A stretch of DNA of 64,000 bases from UBA4466 sp963925035 (GTDB taxonomy: Bacteria > Bacteroidota > Bacteroidia > Flavobacteriales_D > Crocinitomicaceae), in assembly GCA_963925035.1 (NCBI GenBank), contig CAWUSK010000022.1:7119-71118 (forward strand), read 5' to 3'. The position numbers and the translations under genes are program-made. Below are positions 17,496-26,049 of the stretch, piece by piece (position 1 is the first letter of the stretch; the number at the start of each line of letters is the position of its first letter). The notes beneath the pieces were generated by a model. The model had not been told where the DNA came from. It saw only the letters and a list, made by a program, of their open reading frames with translations, and made no database searches.

Positions 17496-18514
17496 TGGAA
17501 AATATTGAACACGAATCGCTAGAAGCGGCAGACATACGAAAACAAAATCATTTGGATTTGGCCTTTGCATCTCAAAGCGCCTTAACCGATGATCGCTTTT
17601 ACTACGAACCGATGTTGGAAGGCCATCCACTTCAGTCCGATCTACCTATTCTTTTAGGTAAAAAGACGATGCGCTATCCTATTTGGATTTCAAGTATGAC
17701 AGGTGGAACTTCTACAGCTGGACCAATCAATAAAATGCTTGCAAAAACCGCGAATAAATACGGCTTTGGAATGGGTTTAGGTTCTTGCCGAATGATATTG
17801 GAAGACAATACTTATTTCGACGATTTCAACCTGCGCCCATTACTAGGAGATGCTTCTCCTCTATTCGCAAATGTTGGAATTGCACAAATTGAACGATTAA
17901 TAGACAAAGGGCAAGCTTCTAAATTGAAGGCATTGGTCACTAAATTAGATGCTGATGGATTAATCGTTCATGTTAACCCTTTGCAAGAATGGTTACAACC
18001 AGAGGGAGACTTAATTCAACGTTCACCGTTAACTACAATCAAACAATTATTGAATGAAATTGATTGCGACATTATTGTAAAAGAAGTCGGACAAGGTTTT
18101 GGACCAGAAAGCATGAAGGAGTTATTAAAACTGCCAATTTTAGCAGTTGATTTTGCTGCAAATGGTGGAACCAACTTTTCTAAATTGGAATTGCTGAGAA
18201 ATGAACCTATGCAAAAACATTATGAAGACGTGATAGCACTGGGCCATTCTGCAAATGATATGGTAGATTTCTTAAATAAAGCAATCCAAGACCTAGGTGA
18301 TCAACGTAAGTGTAATAATGTAATTATTAGCGGTGGTGTTAAAAACTTTTTAGACGGTTTCTATTTAACATCGAAAGCGCAATTGCCTGCCATTTATGGA
18401 CAAGCGGCACCATTTTTAAAATATGCAAATGAATCACAGGAAGCGCTCGATACATTCGCTCAAACACAAATTAAAGGGTTATTAATGGCTCATAAATTCT
18501 TAAAAATCAGATAA
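17495..18514 (+). CDS. fni: isopentenyl-diphosphate delta-isomerase, type 2
   Basis: 339 residues. It is an FMN- and NADPH-dependent TIM-barrel enzyme that interconverts IPP and DMAPP. Visible signatures are RKQNHLDLA near the start, PIWISSMTGGTSTAGPINK (about 67-85), GMGLGSCR, IVHVNPLQEWLQPEGD with the essential Gln/Glu, and VKEVGQGFG. Length is normal. One-base overlaps on both sides show translational coupling in the operon. Confidence 0.95.
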   Translation: MENIEHESLEAADIRKQNHLDLAFASQSALTDDRFYYEPMLEGHPLQSDLPILLGKKTMRYPIWISSMTGGTSTAGPINKMLAKTANKYGFGMGLGSCRMILEDNTYFDDFNLRPLLGDASPLFANVGIAQIERLIDKGQASKLKALVTKLDADGLIVHVNPLQEWLQPEGDLIQRSPLTTIKQLLNEIDCDIIVKEVGQGFGPESMKELLKLPILAVDFAANGGTNFSKLELLRNEPMQKHYEDVIALGHSANDMVDFLNKAIQDLGDQRKCNNVIISGGVKNFLDGFYLTSKAQLPAIYGQAAPFLKYANESQEALDTFAQTQIKGLLMAHKFLKIR

Positions 18515-19827
18515 TGAGAAAATTAATGGAAGGGTTCTCTAAAAAGAACAAGCAGCAGAAATTGGAGGCTATTAGTGAATTCTTTAAGTCGCCAAAAGAT
18601 ACAGTCGAAACATTTAAAAGCTTTGATCATTCTGATGAAAAAATTCAAGAAGTTATAAATGAGTTTAGTGAAAATACTATATCCAATTTTCACTTGCCTT
18701 ACAGCATTGCACCAAACTTCTTAATCAACGGTAAAACATTCGCCGTTCCTATGGTTATCGAAGAAAGTTCTGTTGTTGCAGCTGCTTCAAAAAGCGCTAA
18801 GTTTTGGTACAATTTAGGTGGATTTCACACAGAAATTGTGGGCACAACAAAAGTTGGTCAAGTTCATTTTTTATGGCACGATGAGGTTCAAAAACTTAAA
18901 AATAGATTTGAAGAGTTAAAACAGCTATTATTGGATGGTTCAGCTGAAATTACTGCCAACATGCGCAAACGTGGTGGTGGAATTAAAGATATCGTATTAA
19001 AAGACTTATCAGATAAAGAACCAGGTTTGATGCAATTGTTCGTAACGTTTGAGACCATCGATTCCATGGGCGCAAATTTCGTGAATTCTTGTCTTGAAAA
19101 ATTTGCCGACATCTTTAGACAATGGCATTTAAATCAATCCGAATTCAAAAACGATGGTTTAGAAATTATTATGTCCATCCTTTCCAACCTTACACCAAAT
19201 TGTGTTGTAAAATGCTGGGTAGAAACTGATGTTAAAAACTTAGATGAAATCGTACCTGGAATTTCAGGTGAAGAATTCGCTAAAAAATTCCATACAGCTG
19301 TAAGAATTGCACAAGTTGATCCTTACCGCGCTGCAACGCATAATAAAGGAATTTACAACGGAGTTGATTCTGTTGTATTGGCAACTGGTAATGACTTTAG
19401 AGCCGTAGAAGCTTGTGGTCATGCATACGCTAGTATTAACGGTAGCTACACATCGCTTACAAAATGTACAGTTGAGAGCGGTGTTTTCCGTTTTGAACTG
19501 ACATTACCATTGGCATTGGGAGTTGTGGGTGGACTTACAAACCTTCATCCATTAGTGAAATTATCACATGAAATTCTTGACTTCCCAAGTGCTCGTGAGT
19601 TAATGGGAATTGCGGCAGCTGCTGGTTTAGCCAATAATTTCGGAGCAGTTAAATCATTAACAACTACTGGTATTCAACAAGGACATATGAAAATGCACTT
19701 GTTCAACATCATGAATCAGTTGGAAGTAAATAAGAATGATAAGGATAAAGTCGTTGATCACTTTAAGAATAAAAATGTCTCCGTGTCGGCAGTGCGTTCG
19801 TATGTAGAATCGCTTGAAACAGCATAA
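18514..19827 (+). CDS. mvaA: hydroxymethylglutaryl-CoA reductase, class II
   Basis: 437 residues. It reduces HMG-CoA to mevalonate. Catalytic residues map as in the Pseudomonas class II enzyme: Glu83 in PMVIEESSVVAAAS, Lys278 in THNKGIYNG, Asp294 in GNDFRAVEACGHAYA and His391 in GIQQGHMKMH. The substrate-binding motif reads ETIDSMGANFVN. There is no membrane domain. It starts inside the stop of the isomerase gene. HMG-CoA synthase and acetoacetyl-CoA thiolase are not in the window, so the operon must draw HMG-CoA from elsewhere. Confidence 0.95.
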   Translation: MRKLMEGFSKKNKQQKLEAISEFFKSPKDTVETFKSFDHSDEKIQEVINEFSENTISNFHLPYSIAPNFLINGKTFAVPMVIEESSVVAAASKSAKFWYNLGGFHTEIVGTTKVGQVHFLWHDEVQKLKNRFEELKQLLLDGSAEITANMRKRGGGIKDIVLKDLSDKEPGLMQLFVTFETIDSMGANFVNSCLEKFADIFRQWHLNQSEFKNDGLEIIMSILSNLTPNCVVKCWVETDVKNLDEIVPGISGEEFAKKFHTAVRIAQVDPYRAATHNKGIYNGVDSVVLATGNDFRAVEACGHAYASINGSYTSLTKCTVESGVFRFELTLPLALGVVGGLTNLHPLVKLSHEILDFPSARELMGIAAAAGLANNFGAVKSLTTTGIQQGHMKMHLFNIMNQLEVNKNDKDKVVDHFKNKNVSVSAVRSYVESLETA

Positions 19828-19836
19828 TTAATAGTT

Positions 19837-20727
19837 CTGAGCACTACAATAAATAAATATACGGCATCAGGGAAGTTGATGTTATTTGGTGAGTATTTGG
19901 TTCTAAAAGGTTCAGATTGCTTGGCTTTTCCTTTAAAGTTTGGTCAAGCACTGTCAATTGGTAAATCTGATAATCTAAAATGGGAAAGCTACGATAAAAA
20001 TGGAATGTGGTTTCACGTTACCATGGACAACAACTTGTCCATCTTAGAAACCAATGACCCAAAAGTTGCTGCTATTTTAAGAGATTTATTCAAAATTATT
20101 CAAAACGAAAAACCGTCATTAAATTTAATTCAACAATTTAAAGCTGAAGCTAATTTTGAACTGAATTGGGGCCTAGGTTCAAGTTCGACCCTAATTAGTT
20201 TGTTGAGTCAATGGTCTGGAGTAGATTCAAAAAAATTACTTCAATCTTCCTTTGGCGGATCTGGCTATGATGTAGCTTGCGCAACTGCAGAAAAAACTAT
20301 TCTTTATGCGAATGGTGCAACAAAAAAGGAAGTGCATTTAGCAAATTCCATTACAGAACATATGCTATTCGTTTACCTTGGAAACAAACAGAATTCCAGA
20401 GAAGAAATAAAGCGTTTCAAAGGTGCCGAAGTTGAAGATAAAGATGTTTCTACAATGAATTCCATCATTAAAAAAAGTATTGAAACAAATAATATCGATG
20501 AGTTTGAAAAGTATCTAAATGACTCGGAAAATTTAGTTTCCAACATCATTGGAAGTGAAAAATTAAAAGAGCGTTTGTTTACCGATTACCCATATAGTAT
20601 AAAGTCCTTAGGTGCTTGGGGAGGAGATTTTTTCCTTGCAACCTACAGAGATTTAGAAACCGCAAAATCGTATTTCCGTGAAAAGGAATATGACACACTA
20701 CTAACATATCAAGAATTAATAAAATAA
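19837..20727 (+). CDS. GYDIA-type GHMP kinase, candidate phosphomevalonate kinase
   Basis: About 296 residues. The GHMP kinase ATP loop is LNWGLGSSSTLISLLSQW, preceded by the N-terminal KLMLFGEYLVLKG. FGGSGYDVACATA is the family signature of GYDIA-type kinases, which accompany mevalonate genes in Bacteroidota. The shortest frame starts at a TTG at 19876, but that removes the conserved KYTASGK strand. In-frame sequence extends back to 19828 with no ATG, so a CTG at 19837 (reading STTINKYTASGKL after it) is the best start. With mevalonate kinase and diphosphomevalonate decarboxylase both present, this enzyme is inferred to fill the phosphomevalonate kinase step. Confidence 0.8.
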   Translation: MSTTINKYTASGKLMLFGEYLVLKGSDCLAFPLKFGQALSIGKSDNLKWESYDKNGMWFHVTMDNNLSILETNDPKVAAILRDLFKIIQNEKPSLNLIQQFKAEANFELNWGLGSSSTLISLLSQWSGVDSKKLLQSSFGGSGYDVACATAEKTILYANGATKKEVHLANSITEHMLFVYLGNKQNSREEIKRFKGAEVEDKDVSTMNSIIKKSIETNNIDEFEKYLNDSENLVSNIIGSEKLKERLFTDYPYSIKSLGAWGGDFFLATYRDLETAKSYFREKEYDTLLTYQELIK

Positions 20728-21783
20728 ATGGAAAATCGTAAGGAAGTTATGAATCAGGTAAAAGTAACATGGCGTTGTCCGTCCAATATTGCTATTGTTA
20801 AGTATTGGGGTAAAAAAGGAGTTCAAATTCCTTGCAACTCGTCTTTAAGCTTAACATTGTCAAATTCATTTACAGAAGTCGAAGCCGAATTATCTACTAA
20901 AACATCTAACGATATTGTGCAATTGGCCTATTACTTTGAAGGTGAGTTGAATGAGCAGTTTGGTGCACGTGTTTCCAAATTCCTGGTTGACAATCGTTCG
21001 TTTTTCCCCTTCTTAGAAAACAACGCTATTACAATTCATTCAACAAATAGCTTTCCTCACTCTGCTGGAATCGCTTCTTCTGCATCTGCATTTGGAGCAA
21101 TTTCATTGGCATTGTTAGATATTTCATATGAATTAGAAGGAAAAGAAAAAGACGCAAACTTTTACAACACAGCGAGTAATTTAGCTCGATTAGGAAGTGG
21201 AAGTGCATCACGAAGTATGTTTTCTCGTTATGCGATGTGGGGAGAAAATCCTGCTATCACTAATTCATCAAACGAACATGCGATTGAAGTGACTGACATC
21301 CACCCTACTTTTCAATCGATGAAAGATGCGATTTTAATTGTAGAAGATGAACCGAAAAAAGTTTCAAGTTCTGTTGGACACTCATTGATGAACAACCATC
21401 CTTACGCCGAAAATCGTTTCAAACAAGCGAATGAAAGAACGTCTGAATTGATTGAGATTTTAAAAATAGGAAATATGGATGCTTTTATTCACATGTGTGA
21501 ATCAGAAGCATTGACGTTACACGCCATGATGATGTGTTCAATGGATTACTATCTATTGGTAAAACCAGGAACGATCACAGCAATTGAACGATTGATGGAA
21601 TTCCGTAAAGAGAATAATGTGCCAGTTTGCTTCACTTTAGATGCTGGACCAAATGTTCATGTACTTTACCCAAAAGAATATGAAGTTGAAGTTGAAGCGT
21701 TTATAAAGAATGAATTGGCTGATACATACAAAAAAGTAATCTATGATCAAGAAGGTCAAGGTCCTCAAAAAATGAATTCTTAA
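20728..21783 (+). CDS. mvaD: diphosphomevalonate decarboxylase
   Basis: 351 residues. It makes IPP from mevalonate 5-diphosphate by ATP-dependent decarboxylation. Conserved elements are CPSNIAIVKYWGKKG (about 17-31), NSFPHSAGIASSASAFGAISLAL (in two parts, about 105-127), SGSASRSMF and a C-terminal DAGPNVHVL. The ATG follows the kinase stop directly (TAA-ATG). An internal ATG at residue 8 is an alternative start. Length fits the family. Confidence 0.94.
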   Translation: MENRKEVMNQVKVTWRCPSNIAIVKYWGKKGVQIPCNSSLSLTLSNSFTEVEAELSTKTSNDIVQLAYYFEGELNEQFGARVSKFLVDNRSFFPFLENNAITIHSTNSFPHSAGIASSASAFGAISLALLDISYELEGKEKDANFYNTASNLARLGSGSASRSMFSRYAMWGENPAITNSSNEHAIEVTDIHPTFQSMKDAILIVEDEPKKVSSSVGHSLMNNHPYAENRFKQANERTSELIEILKIGNMDAFIHMCESEALTLHAMMMCSMDYYLLVKPGTITAIERLMEFRKENNVPVCFTLDAGPNVHVLYPKEYEVEVEAFIKNELADTYKKVIYDQEGQGPQKMNS

Positions 21784-21786
21784 GAA

Positions 21787-22728
21787 ATGGAAATAGTTAA
21801 TTCAAAAGTACTGATGTTTGGAGAATATAGTGTGCTGCACAATAGCATGGCACTCACAATCCCATTCAGTAAATTTTCAGGAAAACTGTGCTATCCTAAG
21901 AACTTGGAAGAAAGTGCAATTGCGGTTTTGTCCAATAAAGGAATTAGGGAATTTTGTAAGCACATTGTAGAAAATCATGCGGACGATTCGTTTAAATTAA
22001 ACATGACACAACTTGCTCAAGAACTTGACAAAGGTTTGTTTTTTCGAAGTAATATTCCGCAAGGATTTGGTCTTGGTAGTTCAGGAGCATTAGTTGCAGT
22101 GGTATTTTTAAGATACCTAGAAAAAGCTGGAGAGTTCAAAGATGGCCTGAAGGAAATAACAATGGAAAAAATCCAAAGTTTGAAAAGCTATCTAGGTGGA
22201 ATGGAGGGTTATTTTCATGGAACAAGCTCAGGAATTGATCCTTTGAGTATTATCATAAATGAACCGCTTTTACTTAAGTCCAACAAAGATCTTGTTAAAG
22301 TTGAAATTCCGACTTACAACAAAAGTGGAAAAAACGTCATCTTTTTAGTCAATACGCAAGTTGCTCGTAATACAGAAAACTTGGTGAATAAATTTAATTT
22401 GGCGTGCGAAGAAGCATCTTTCAAAGCGAAGCTTGAGAACAAATTAATTCAACACACTAATGATGGTATTAATGATTTTTTAAGTGGAAATACGGAAGGT
22501 TTTTATAAAAATCTTGACGGTATTGTACGATTTCAACGCCAAGAAATGAGTTACCTTATTCCTGAAAAGTATCAAGGTATTGTTGATAATGGACTTGAAA
22601 ACAGTGATTATTTCTTGAAAATCTGTGGATCTGGCGGTGGCGGATATATGATTGGATTTACTGAGAGGTGGAAGGAAACAAAACAAAAATTAAAAGGGGA
22701 AGAATTAGAAATTATTTATAGATATTAA
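21787..22728 (+). CDS. mvk: mevalonate kinase
   Basis: 313 residues of GHMP kinase. The N-terminal strand is KVLMFGEYSVLH. The ATP loop is IPQGFGLGSSGALVAVV (about 91-107), and GTSSGIDPLSI carries the catalytic Asp, the feature that marks mevalonate kinases. The third motif is KICGSGGGGYMIGF near the C-terminus. It begins three bases after the decarboxylase stop and is the third GHMP-family enzyme in a row. Confidence 0.88.
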   Translation: MEIVNSKVLMFGEYSVLHNSMALTIPFSKFSGKLCYPKNLEESAIAVLSNKGIREFCKHIVENHADDSFKLNMTQLAQELDKGLFFRSNIPQGFGLGSSGALVAVVFLRYLEKAGEFKDGLKEITMEKIQSLKSYLGGMEGYFHGTSSGIDPLSIIINEPLLLKSNKDLVKVEIPTYNKSGKNVIFLVNTQVARNTENLVNKFNLACEEASFKAKLENKLIQHTNDGINDFLSGNTEGFYKNLDGIVRFQRQEMSYLIPEKYQGIVDNGLENSDYFLKICGSGGGGYMIGFTERWKETKQKLKGEELEIIYRY

Positions 22729-22731
22729 ATT

Positions 22732-23715
22732 ATGACTGCAACGACAATAAAAGAGGATTTGAAAATCCAAAAAGACGCTATTATTCAATTTCTAGAGACG
22801 AAAGCTTTGGAAGGATTCCCAAGTAATCTAGCAGATTCAACATACCATATTATGACGCTTGAAGGAAAGCGTTTACGACCTATTATGGTATTAATGGCCG
22901 CAAGTGGATTTGGTGTAAGTAATGAGAATGCAATGTCAGCTGCGATCGCAATTGAAGTCTTCCATAACTTTACATTGGTGCATGATGACATAATGGATAA
23001 AGCGTCATTAAGAAGAGGGAAAATCACGGTTCACGAAAAGTATGGAATGGATAAAGCTATTGTTACTGGCGATGCGATGCTTCCGCACTCAGTGGGCTTA
23101 TTGATTAAAGGAAACGAAGCTAAATCAGCAGATCTAATCGAAAGCTTCCTAACAATGGCGAAGGAAGTAATGGAAGGACAGCAATACGACATGCAGTTTG
23201 AAGTTCAAGAGAATGTTTCAGTCGAAGAATACATGAACATGATTCGTTTGAAGACGTCTGTATTGTTTGGATCTGCTTGTGAAATTGGAGCAATATTAGG
23301 AAATGCGTCTAAAGACGATCAGAGAAAATTATATGACTTTGGATTATATACTGGATTGGCTTTCCAAATAATGGATGATTACTTAGATTCATTTGGCGAT
23401 GACTCGTTTGGAAAACGCATTGGTGGTGATATCTTATTGAATAAAAAGACATTCTTATTAATTAATGCAATGCAAAACGCGAATGCAGAACAAAAAGAAC
23501 GAATGATATCGCTATTTGAAGAGAAAAATGAAGAGCTAAAAATCAATGGTTTCCAAGCTATTTTCAAAGAAGTTGGTGCAGGAAAAATTGCATTGGATAA
23601 AATGGAAGAATTGCACGACAAATCAGTTGAAGCTGTAATGTCATCTAGTCTTTCTGAAGAAAACAAACAAAAATTGATTGAATTAGGTGAAATAATGCTT
23701 CGCAGAACAACTTAA
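22732..23715 (+). CDS. short-chain polyprenyl diphosphate synthase, probable farnesyl diphosphate synthase
   Basis: 327 residues of all-helical prenyltransferase. First aspartate-rich motif DDIMD is at 85-89, second DDYLD at 215-219, with GKRLRP near residue 45 and a KxT motif near 165. The spacing in the first motif is DDxxD, without the two-residue insertion of typical bacterial FPP synthases. Phe80, five residues before the motif, limits chain length, so C15 or C20 products fit. FPP is inferred because the operon needs it for squalene synthase. It starts three bases after the kinase stop. Confidence 0.88.
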   Translation: MTATTIKEDLKIQKDAIIQFLETKALEGFPSNLADSTYHIMTLEGKRLRPIMVLMAASGFGVSNENAMSAAIAIEVFHNFTLVHDDIMDKASLRRGKITVHEKYGMDKAIVTGDAMLPHSVGLLIKGNEAKSADLIESFLTMAKEVMEGQQYDMQFEVQENVSVEEYMNMIRLKTSVLFGSACEIGAILGNASKDDQRKLYDFGLYTGLAFQIMDDYLDSFGDDSFGKRIGGDILLNKKTFLLINAMQNANAEQKERMISLFEEKNEELKINGFQAIFKEVGAGKIALDKMEELHDKSVEAVMSSSLSEENKQKLIELGEIMLRRTT

Positions 23716-23725
23716 TTTAATAGGA

Positions 23726-25978
23726 ATGAATTTCTCTGAAAAAGACCAGTCTTATTTCTGGGACTCGTGGAAGTTTTTGTCTAAAAATGGACAACAAGCT
23801 TGGCAATTTAAAATTCCGGAAGAATTAAAGGGAATAATTGAACGCGAATCTGATTGGGAAAAAGCCGAAGGGAAAGCTTTTTTAGAGGCATTTGATAAAG
23901 CATATATTTTCGATAAAAAGATAAACCCGAATTCGGCTGACCGTGTTTTTCGTCACATTCGTAACAAGCAAGTTGGCGAGCCAAAGCTAACACCTTTTGA
24001 CAATTCTCTTTCGCTTGAAGAACGGACACGAATTGGTTTATTAAACGGATTTTCATTTTACGAAACATTACAAGAACCTGATGGAAATTGGGCTGGAGAT
24101 TACGGTGGTCCGCTTTTTCTAATCCCAGGATTGATCATCGCGTCTTACATCACAGAAACGCCTTTTGAAAAACCAATGCAAGTGCTGATGAAGCGCAACT
24201 TGTGGAACCATCAGAATGAAGATGGTGGCTGGGGATTGCACATCGAAGGACATTCAACGATGTTCGGAACGGTAATGCAATATGTTACCCTTCGAATATT
24301 GGGTGAAGATTTGTCTCATCCTGACTTGAAACGAGCACAAGAATGGATTTTAAGCAATGGTGGTGCAATTAAGATTCCACAATGGGGTAAGTTCTACTTA
24401 TCACTATTAAACGTATACGATTGGAAAGGAAACGATGCGCTTTTACCAGAGATGTGGAAACTCCCAAAATGGACTCCTTTTCATCCCGGAAAATATTGGT
24501 GCCACAACAGAATGATTTTCTTACCAATGTCTTATTGCTTCGGTAAAAAAGTAACTGCTGAATTAACACCATTTCTTGAAAAGTTACGTGAAGAAATTTA
24601 CGTGACGCCGCACAAAGAAATCAACTGGAAAAAAGCACGCCGTGAAGCTTGTGAAATTGACATCTTTCACCCAGTGAATAAATGGTATCATCGATTGAGT
24701 AGCATTGCAAACGCCTATGAACGTATTTATTCAAAGTGGTTTCGGGAAAAAGCACTCAAATACGTCGAAGATTACATTGATCACGAAGACATTCACACAC
24801 GTTATATCAACATTGGACCTGTAAGTCAAGCCATAAATTCTATTTGCGTTTGGCACAACTATGGAAAAGATTCTGAACAATTTCAAAATCACGTGAAGCG
24901 TTGGCAAGATTATTTGTGGATTGCTGAAGATGGGGCTAAAATGGGTGGGTATAACGGTTCACAGTTGTGGGATACTGCTTTTGTCGGTCAAGCGCTGTTA
25001 GAGGCCGACATGGAAACTGACTTTGTGGATATGGCTGAAAAGATTTACCACTTTATGGATATTACACAAATTGATCGTGATCCACTAGCGCATAAAAAAT
25101 ACTGGAGGGATACGACAATTGGTTGTTGGCCTTTCTCAACGATTGATCACGCTTGGGCTGTAAGTGACTGCACATCTGAGGGAATGAAAACCGCTTTATT
25201 GTACAATAACAAGGAGCACGTCAAAAAACAAAATCACATTGATGTTGAGCGATTAAAGCCAGCAGTTGATTGGCTATTGTTCATGCAAAATAAAGATGGC
25301 GGTTGGGCTTCTTATGAGAAACAACGTGCACCAAAATGGATCGAAGCTTTGAACCCTGCCATGTTGTTTGAAAATATAATGACTGAAGTAACATATACTG
25401 AATGTTCTTCTGCAACAATGCAAGGACTTAAGGAATTTGCTAAAAATCACAATTATCGAAAAGAAGAAATCGAGCAAGCTTTAGCGCGGGGAGGTAAATT
25501 TATACAATCCAAACAAGATTCAGATGGTTCTTGGTACGGATGCTGGGGCGTTTGTTACACTTACGGAACGTGGTTTGGAATTGAAGGATTACTAAGCACA
25601 GGACAAGAAGGTTACGAAAATAATTCTCCTGCAAAATCAATTCAAGATGCTTGTGCGTTTTTATTGAGTAAACAACGGACAGATGGCAGTTGGGGAGAAT
25701 CATTTGAATCGTGTGTACAGCACAAATACATTGAGCACGAAGACGGGCAAATCATCAATACAGCTTGGGCATTATTATCTTTAATGAAAGCAAAGCACCC
25801 AGATGAAAAAGCAATCAAAAAAGGAGTTGAATTCATACTTTCTCGTCAAGAAATTAATGGTGATTTTCCGCAAGAAGGAATTTCAGGTGTATTCAATGGA
25901 AATTGCATGGAGACCTATACTTCGTATCGAAATGTATTTCCGCTATGGGCATTAGCGAGATATTATCGTAACTATTAG
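23726..25978 (+). CDS. oxidosqualene cyclase (sterol / triterpenol-forming)
   Basis: 750 residues of terpene cyclase with QW repeats (EDGGWGLHIEG, KDGGWASYE, DSDGSWYGCWG, RTDGSWGE). The catalytic segment is HAWAVSDCTSEG, with the protonating Asp at 481 followed by Cys. This DCT motif defines 2,3-oxidosqualene cyclases; squalene-hopene cyclases have DxDD. By alignment in my head, Tyr409 (GGYNGSQLWD) and His475 match plant cycloartenol synthase. Val479 matches lanosterol synthases. WCHNRMIFLPMSY has Asn where the usual motif has Cys. It probably acts at the membrane surface. The preceding gene ends 10 bases upstream, making it the last gene of the operon. The exact product cannot be read from sequence. 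Confidence 0.93.
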   Translation: MNFSEKDQSYFWDSWKFLSKNGQQAWQFKIPEELKGIIERESDWEKAEGKAFLEAFDKAYIFDKKINPNSADRVFRHIRNKQVGEPKLTPFDNSLSLEERTRIGLLNGFSFYETLQEPDGNWAGDYGGPLFLIPGLIIASYITETPFEKPMQVLMKRNLWNHQNEDGGWGLHIEGHSTMFGTVMQYVTLRILGEDLSHPDLKRAQEWILSNGGAIKIPQWGKFYLSLLNVYDWKGNDALLPEMWKLPKWTPFHPGKYWCHNRMIFLPMSYCFGKKVTAELTPFLEKLREEIYVTPHKEINWKKARREACEIDIFHPVNKWYHRLSSIANAYERIYSKWFREKALKYVEDYIDHEDIHTRYINIGPVSQAINSICVWHNYGKDSEQFQNHVKRWQDYLWIAEDGAKMGGYNGSQLWDTAFVGQALLEADMETDFVDMAEKIYHFMDITQIDRDPLAHKKYWRDTTIGCWPFSTIDHAWAVSDCTSEGMKTALLYNNKEHVKKQNHIDVERLKPAVDWLLFMQNKDGGWASYEKQRAPKWIEALNPAMLFENIMTEVTYTECSSATMQGLKEFAKNHNYRKEEIEQALARGGKFIQSKQDSDGSWYGCWGVCYTYGTWFGIEGLLSTGQEGYENNSPAKSIQDACAFLLSKQRTDGSWGESFESCVQHKYIEHEDGQIINTAWALLSLMKAKHPDEKAIKKGVEFILSRQEINGDFPQEGISGVFNGNCMETYTSYRNVFPLWALARYYRNY

Positions 25979-26049
25979 TGAAATAATTAAAGTAGTACCA
26001 TTAATTAGAGTCGATCACGCTAAATCAATTCGAAATTAATAATTATTCC

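Noticed and set aside
23726..25978. Squalene-hopene cyclase for a hopanoid pathway
   Set aside because: The catalytic segment reads DCT, not DxDDTA, and a squalene epoxidase gene is in the same operon.
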